Shown here: positions 61,145 through 64,000 of the stretch, piece after piece
Layout: each line of letters starts with the position of its first letter
How positions within the stretch are numbered: position 1 is the first letter of the stretch
Assembly: GCF_034933565.1 (NCBI RefSeq)
Contig: NZ_JAYFNG010000029.1
Location: 1 to 64,000 of the forward strand
From: Raineyella sp034933565
GTDB taxonomy: Bacteria > Actinomycetota > Actinomycetes > Propionibacteriales > Propionibacteriaceae
Reading direction: 5' to 3'
Length of the DNA: 64,000 nucleotides
Translations under genes and position numbers: made by a program
Notes under the pieces: generated by a model
The model's database searches: none
What the model was told of the DNA's origin: nothing
Seen by the model: only the letters and a program-made list of their open reading frames with translations

Positions 61145-62998
61145 ATGGACACCCAACCCATGATCCTCGGTGGCCGCTATCAACTCGGCCCCGCGCTGGG
61201 CCGAGGCGGCATGGCAGAGGTCAACCGGGCCCGCGACCTGCGCCTGCAGCGCGACGTGGCGATCAAGCGGCTGCGCATCGACCTGGCCTCCGACCCGACC
61301 TTCCAGGCGCGGTTCCGCCGCGAGGCGCACTCCGCGGCCGGGCTCAACCACCCCAACATCGTCGCCGTCTACGACACCGACGAGGAACGTGACCCGATCT
61401 CGGGCCAGGTCGTGCCCTACATCGTGATGGAGCTGGTCGAGGGTCGTACGCTCCGCCAGGTGATGAACTCCGGTGAGGCGTTCACCTCCGAGCGGGCCCT
61501 GGAGATCACCCAGGGCGTGCTCGATGCGCTGGGCTACTCGCACCGGGCCGGGATCGTGCACCGCGACATCAAGCCGGGCAACGTGATGCTCACCGACGCC
61601 ACCGGCGCGGTGAAGGTGATGGACTTCGGCATCGCCCGGGCCGTCGCCGACACCCAGGCGACGATGACCCAGACCGCCGCGGTGATCGGGACCGCCCAGT
61701 ACCTCTCCCCCGAACAGGCCCGCGGCGAGAAGGTCGGCTTCCGGTCCGACCTGTACTCCACCGGCTGCCTGCTCTACGAGCTGCTCACCGGCCGGCCGCC
61801 GTTCGTCGGCGACTCGCCGGTCTCCGTCGCCTACCAGCACGTCCGCGAGCATGCCGCGGCGCCCTCGGCGATCGTCCCGACGATCAGCCCCGACATCGAC
61901 GCGCTGGTGCTCAAGGCGCTGGAGAAGGACCCCGACCGGCGCTACCAGACGGCCCGGGAGTTCCACGACGACATCGCCCGCATCCTGGCGGGTCAGCACC
62001 CGCGGGCGCTGGCCGGGGCCGCCACCGCACCGACCGCGGCGATGACCGCCACCGCCGTCGGCGGGATGGCCCCGGTCGAGGACGCCGTGCCGACCCGGGC
62101 GATGGGCTCCGTCCCACCGGGCGAGGAGGCCGCACTGGCGACCAGCCCGCAACGGGCCATGGTCGACCCGGCGGCCGCCGAGGCCGAGGAGACCGCCCGC
62201 AGGAAGCGTCGCCGCAACGTCTGGATCGTCGTGGCGGTGGTGCTCGTCGCGCTGCTCGGCGGCGGGGGGATCTGGGCCGCCAACGGTGGCCTGACCCCGA
62301 AGCAGACCGTGCCCGACGTCCGCGGCAAGACCCAGGTGGTCGCCGAGGAACTGCTCAAGGCCCAGGGCCTCACCTCCCGGGTCGACGTGGTGGAGGGGCC
62401 GGCCGGCGCGACCGTCGGCACCGTCACCACGCAGGACCCGGCCGGGGGCGCCAAGCTGACCCAGGGCGGCCTGGTCACCCTGACCGTCAACGGCGGCCCG
62501 TCGACCACCGCGATCCCCGACGGGCTGGTCGGCCAGCAGCTGACCAAGGTCCAGGCCCAGCTCAGGTCGGCCGGCTTCACCAACGTCACCACGGTCGCCG
62601 CCGACTCCTCACGGCCCGGCGGTGAGGTGCTCAGCCTCGATCCCACCTCCGGCACGAAGGTGGTGCCCACCACCCAGATCACCGTGACGTACGCCTCGGG
62701 GAAGGTCACCATGCCCGACTGGTCCGGCTTCAACCGTCAGGCGGTGATGACCGACGCGGCCGGGCTCGGGCTGACGAACGTGACGTTCACCGAGCAGACC
62801 TCGAACGCCACCGTCGGCACCGTCATCTCGCAGAGCCCCTCGGCGGGCAGCAAGGTGTCCCGCGACGCCTCGATCACCGTGGTCCTCGCCAAGGCCCCGC
62901 AGAATACGCCGTCCCCCACCCCGACGCCGTCGTCCACGGCCAGCTCGGCGAGCAACACCCCGGGGAGCGGCAAGGGAAACGGCAATGGCAACGGCTGA
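61145..62998 (+). CDS. pknB: PASTA Ser/Thr protein kinase PknB
   Basis: This 617-residue transmembrane kinase has an N-terminal Hanks-type kinase: GRGGMAEV loop, Lys in VAIKRLRID, VHRDIKPGNVML, MDFGIARA, and an activation loop with TMTQTAAVIGTAQYLSPEQ. A Pro/Ala linker and one membrane helix (VWIVVAVVLVALLGGGGIW, about 360) follow. Three extracellular PASTA repeats follow, beginning VPDVRGKTQ, IPDGLVGQQ and MPDWSGFNRQ, which in this family bind muropeptides or lipid II. I chose ATG 61145 with ggaagg upstream; GTG 61121 overlapping pbpA is also possible. No pknA lies in the operon here. Confidence 0.95.
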   Translation: MDTQPMILGGRYQLGPALGRGGMAEVNRARDLRLQRDVAIKRLRIDLASDPTFQARFRREAHSAAGLNHPNIVAVYDTDEERDPISGQVVPYIVMELVEGRTLRQVMNSGEAFTSERALEITQGVLDALGYSHRAGIVHRDIKPGNVMLTDATGAVKVMDFGIARAVADTQATMTQTAAVIGTAQYLSPEQARGEKVGFRSDLYSTGCLLYELLTGRPPFVGDSPVSVAYQHVREHAAAPSAIVPTISPDIDALVLKALEKDPDRRYQTAREFHDDIARILAGQHPRALAGAATAPTAAMTATAVGGMAPVEDAVPTRAMGSVPPGEEAALATSPQRAMVDPAAAEAEETARRKRRRNVWIVVAVVLVALLGGGGIWAANGGLTPKQTVPDVRGKTQVVAEELLKAQGLTSRVDVVEGPAGATVGTVTTQDPAGGAKLTQGGLVTLTVNGGPSTTAIPDGLVGQQLTKVQAQLRSAGFTNVTTVAADSSRPGGEVLSLDPTSGTKVVPTTQITVTYASGKVTMPDWSGFNRQAVMTDAAGLGLTNVTFTEQTSNATVGTVISQSPSAGSKVSRDASITVVLAKAPQNTPSPTPTPSSTASSASNTPGSGKGNGNGNG

Positions 62999-63638
62999 CC
63001 CCAGGCCGGTCCGGGTCCTCGTCGTGGACAACTACGACTCGTTCGTCTACAACATCGTCCAGTACCTCGCCCGGATCGGTGCGGCCGTGACGGTGTGGCG
63101 CAACGACGACCGGCGCCTGACGACACCCGGGTGGGCCGACCCGTTCGACGGCATCCTGCTCTCCCCCGGCCCGGGGACGCCGGCCGAGGCCGGCCGGTGC
63201 GTCCCGATCATCCGCGAGCAGGCCGGACGGCGGCCGATCTTCGGCGTCTGCCTGGGCATGCAGGCCATCGCCGAGGCGTACGGCGCCACCGTCGACCGCG
63301 CCCCGCAGCTGCGGCACGGCAAGACCTCCCCGATCCGGCACACCGGTCGGGGCTGCCTGGCCGGCCTGCCGGACCCGTTCACCGCGACCCGCTACCACTC
63401 GCTGGCCGTGCTGCCGCAGACCGTCCCGGACGTCCTCGAGGTCACCGCGACCACCGAGGACGGCGTGGTGATGGCCCTGCGGCACCGCGAGCTGCCGGTC
63501 GAGGGCACCCAGTTCCACCCCGAGTCGGTGCTCAGTGAGGGCGGCTACCGGATCTTCGCCAACTGGCTCGCCGTCTGCGGCGACACCGGCGCTCCCGGAA
63601 GGGCCGCCGGGCTCACCCCACTGGTCGAGGTGGCCTGA
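62985..63638 (+). CDS. Class I glutamine amidotransferase, TrpG/PabA type
   Basis: The 217-residue glutaminase subunit of anthranilate or 4-amino-4-deoxychorismate synthase has VDNYDSFVYNIVQYL, LSPGPGTPAEAG, nucleophile Cys89 in GVCLGMQAIAE, and His/Glu in TQFHPESVLS. Sequence alone does not separate the TrpG and PabA roles; the orthologous position next to pknB is annotated trpG in mycobacteria. It overlaps the end of pknB by 14 bases, in the same direction. Confidence 0.9.
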   Translation: MATADPRPVRVLVVDNYDSFVYNIVQYLARIGAAVTVWRNDDRRLTTPGWADPFDGILLSPGPGTPAEAGRCVPIIREQAGRRPIFGVCLGMQAIAEAYGATVDRAPQLRHGKTSPIRHTGRGCLAGLPDPFTATRYHSLAVLPQTVPDVLEVTATTEDGVVMALRHRELPVEGTQFHPESVLSEGGYRIFANWLAVCGDTGAPGRAAGLTPLVEVA

Positions 63639-63660
63639 CCCCGGCCGCCCCGGTCACCCT

Positions 63661-63705
63661 CCGGACCAAGTGCCTCCGGACCAGGTGCCTCCGTACCAGG
63701 TGCCG
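63661..63705. repeat. 15-bp tandem repeat (3 copies)
   Basis: Units at 63661, 63676 and 63691 (ccggaccaagtgcct and variants) fill the gap after the amidotransferase gene. No gene is seen in 63639-63763. Confidence 0.8.
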
Positions 63706-63763
63706 CCGTACCGATCGCATATCGGCCCGGCGTGACCTCCGGCCGGTCATCTTCGGCCCGGTG

Positions 63764-64000
63764 TCACCTCGGGGACGCGGTCGCGGTCGGCGTCAGCGGC
63801 TTCGCGTAGGCCAGTTCGGTGCCGCCGGTGTAGGCCGGCAGGTGCAGGGCGTCCTCCCGGTGCTCCTGGTACCCCAGGCCGTACGCGGCGACGTAGTCCT
63901 GGTAGTTGTGCACGTACGGGGACGCGGCCAGCGCCGCCTCCAGCCGCACCGGATCGCCGACCGCCTGGATCCGGTACGGCGGGGCGTACGGGATGCCCTG
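63764..64000 (-). CDS. DUF881 family protein, C-terminal part (continues beyond window)
   Basis: The minus-strand frame is open to the right edge. Its last 78 codons begin QGIPYAPPYRIQAVGDPVRL and continue ASPYVHNYQDYVAAYGLGYQ and LPAYTGGTELAYAKPL, typical of the DUF881 C-terminus. DUF881 proteins are single-pass membrane proteins found near crgA and the pknB operon in actinomycetes; their function is unknown. It is convergent with the amidotransferase gene. The start lies outside the window. Confidence 0.85.
   Translation of the reverse strand, partial: QGIPYAPPYRIQAVGDPVRLEAALAASPYVHNYQDYVAAYGLGYQEHREDALHLPAYTGGTELAYAKPLTPTATASPR

Noticed and set aside
1..64000. CRISPR array
   Set aside because: All repeats found are contiguous tandem units without regularly sized unique spacers, and no cas genes are present.

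Overview
The window is GC-rich DNA from an actinomycete. It has dense head-to-tail genes, many GTG starts and ATGA/GTGA overlaps, and an fhaA-fhaB-pstP-rodA-pbpA-pknB block beside a tRNA-Leu, an arrangement typical of Actinomycetota. Actinomycete-style cobalamin genes and two B12 riboswitches point to a Propionibacteriales-like organism; that placement is inference.

Layout: (1) 1-3651, cobH (cut by the left edge), cobG and a cobIJ fusion of the corrin pathway. (2) 3783-5728, a NarL-type two-component system, then an exported or anchored erythromycin-esterase-like protein (5935-7185). (3) 7363-22517, a divergent aromatic-degradation cluster. The minus arm holds TetR, an MhpB-like extradiol dioxygenase, an SDR, a ring-hydroxylating dioxygenase alpha/beta pair, an acyl-CoA ligase, a GNAT-like protein and a thioesterase. 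The plus arm holds a second alpha/beta pair, a two-domain VOC protein, a tandem ABM-like protein, a Rieske ferredoxin, a ferredoxin reductase, a meta-cleavage hydrolase and a second Rieske protein. A perfect inverted repeat lies between the arms. (4) 22518-27595, a B12 riboswitch, the cobalt transporter cbiMNQO, and cobL-cobM on the other strand. (5) 27778-42381, an accessory island of lower and uneven GC. It has an ISL3 remnant, an unrecognised 556-residue ORF, and a polymorphic-toxin locus: one giant Rhs/PA14 protein read leftward, followed by displaced Rhs C-terminal modules, candidate immunity genes, an immunity-gene remnant and an IS3-family element. (6) 43185-50168, a second B12 riboswitch, a fused ChlI/ChlD-type chelatase subunit, cobO, a CobB-CobC fusion, cobA and cobK. 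(7) 50191-54423, a PoxB-like enzyme, a NagD-type HAD phosphatase and a PPM-type methyltransferase. (8) 54454-64000, tRNA-Leu(CAG) with its terminator, then the cell-wall growth and Ser/Thr signalling operon, a TrpG/PabA amidotransferase and the end of a DUF881 gene.

How the parts work together: regions 1, 4 and 6 form one cobalamin programme (cobalt import, corrin methylation and reduction, chelation, adenosylation, amidation) that is physically split by the aromatic cluster and by the toxin island. The most unusual part is the Rhs island. It looks like a record of successive toxin-tip replacements: a 679-bp indel-free direct repeat of the Rhs core tail, an immunity candidate built of two copies of one domain, and a recognisable scrap of a paralogue of the current immunity gene. 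A second theme is short GC-rich tandem repeats (15-33 bp) that form protein linkers, fill gaps and in two places swallow a stop codon.
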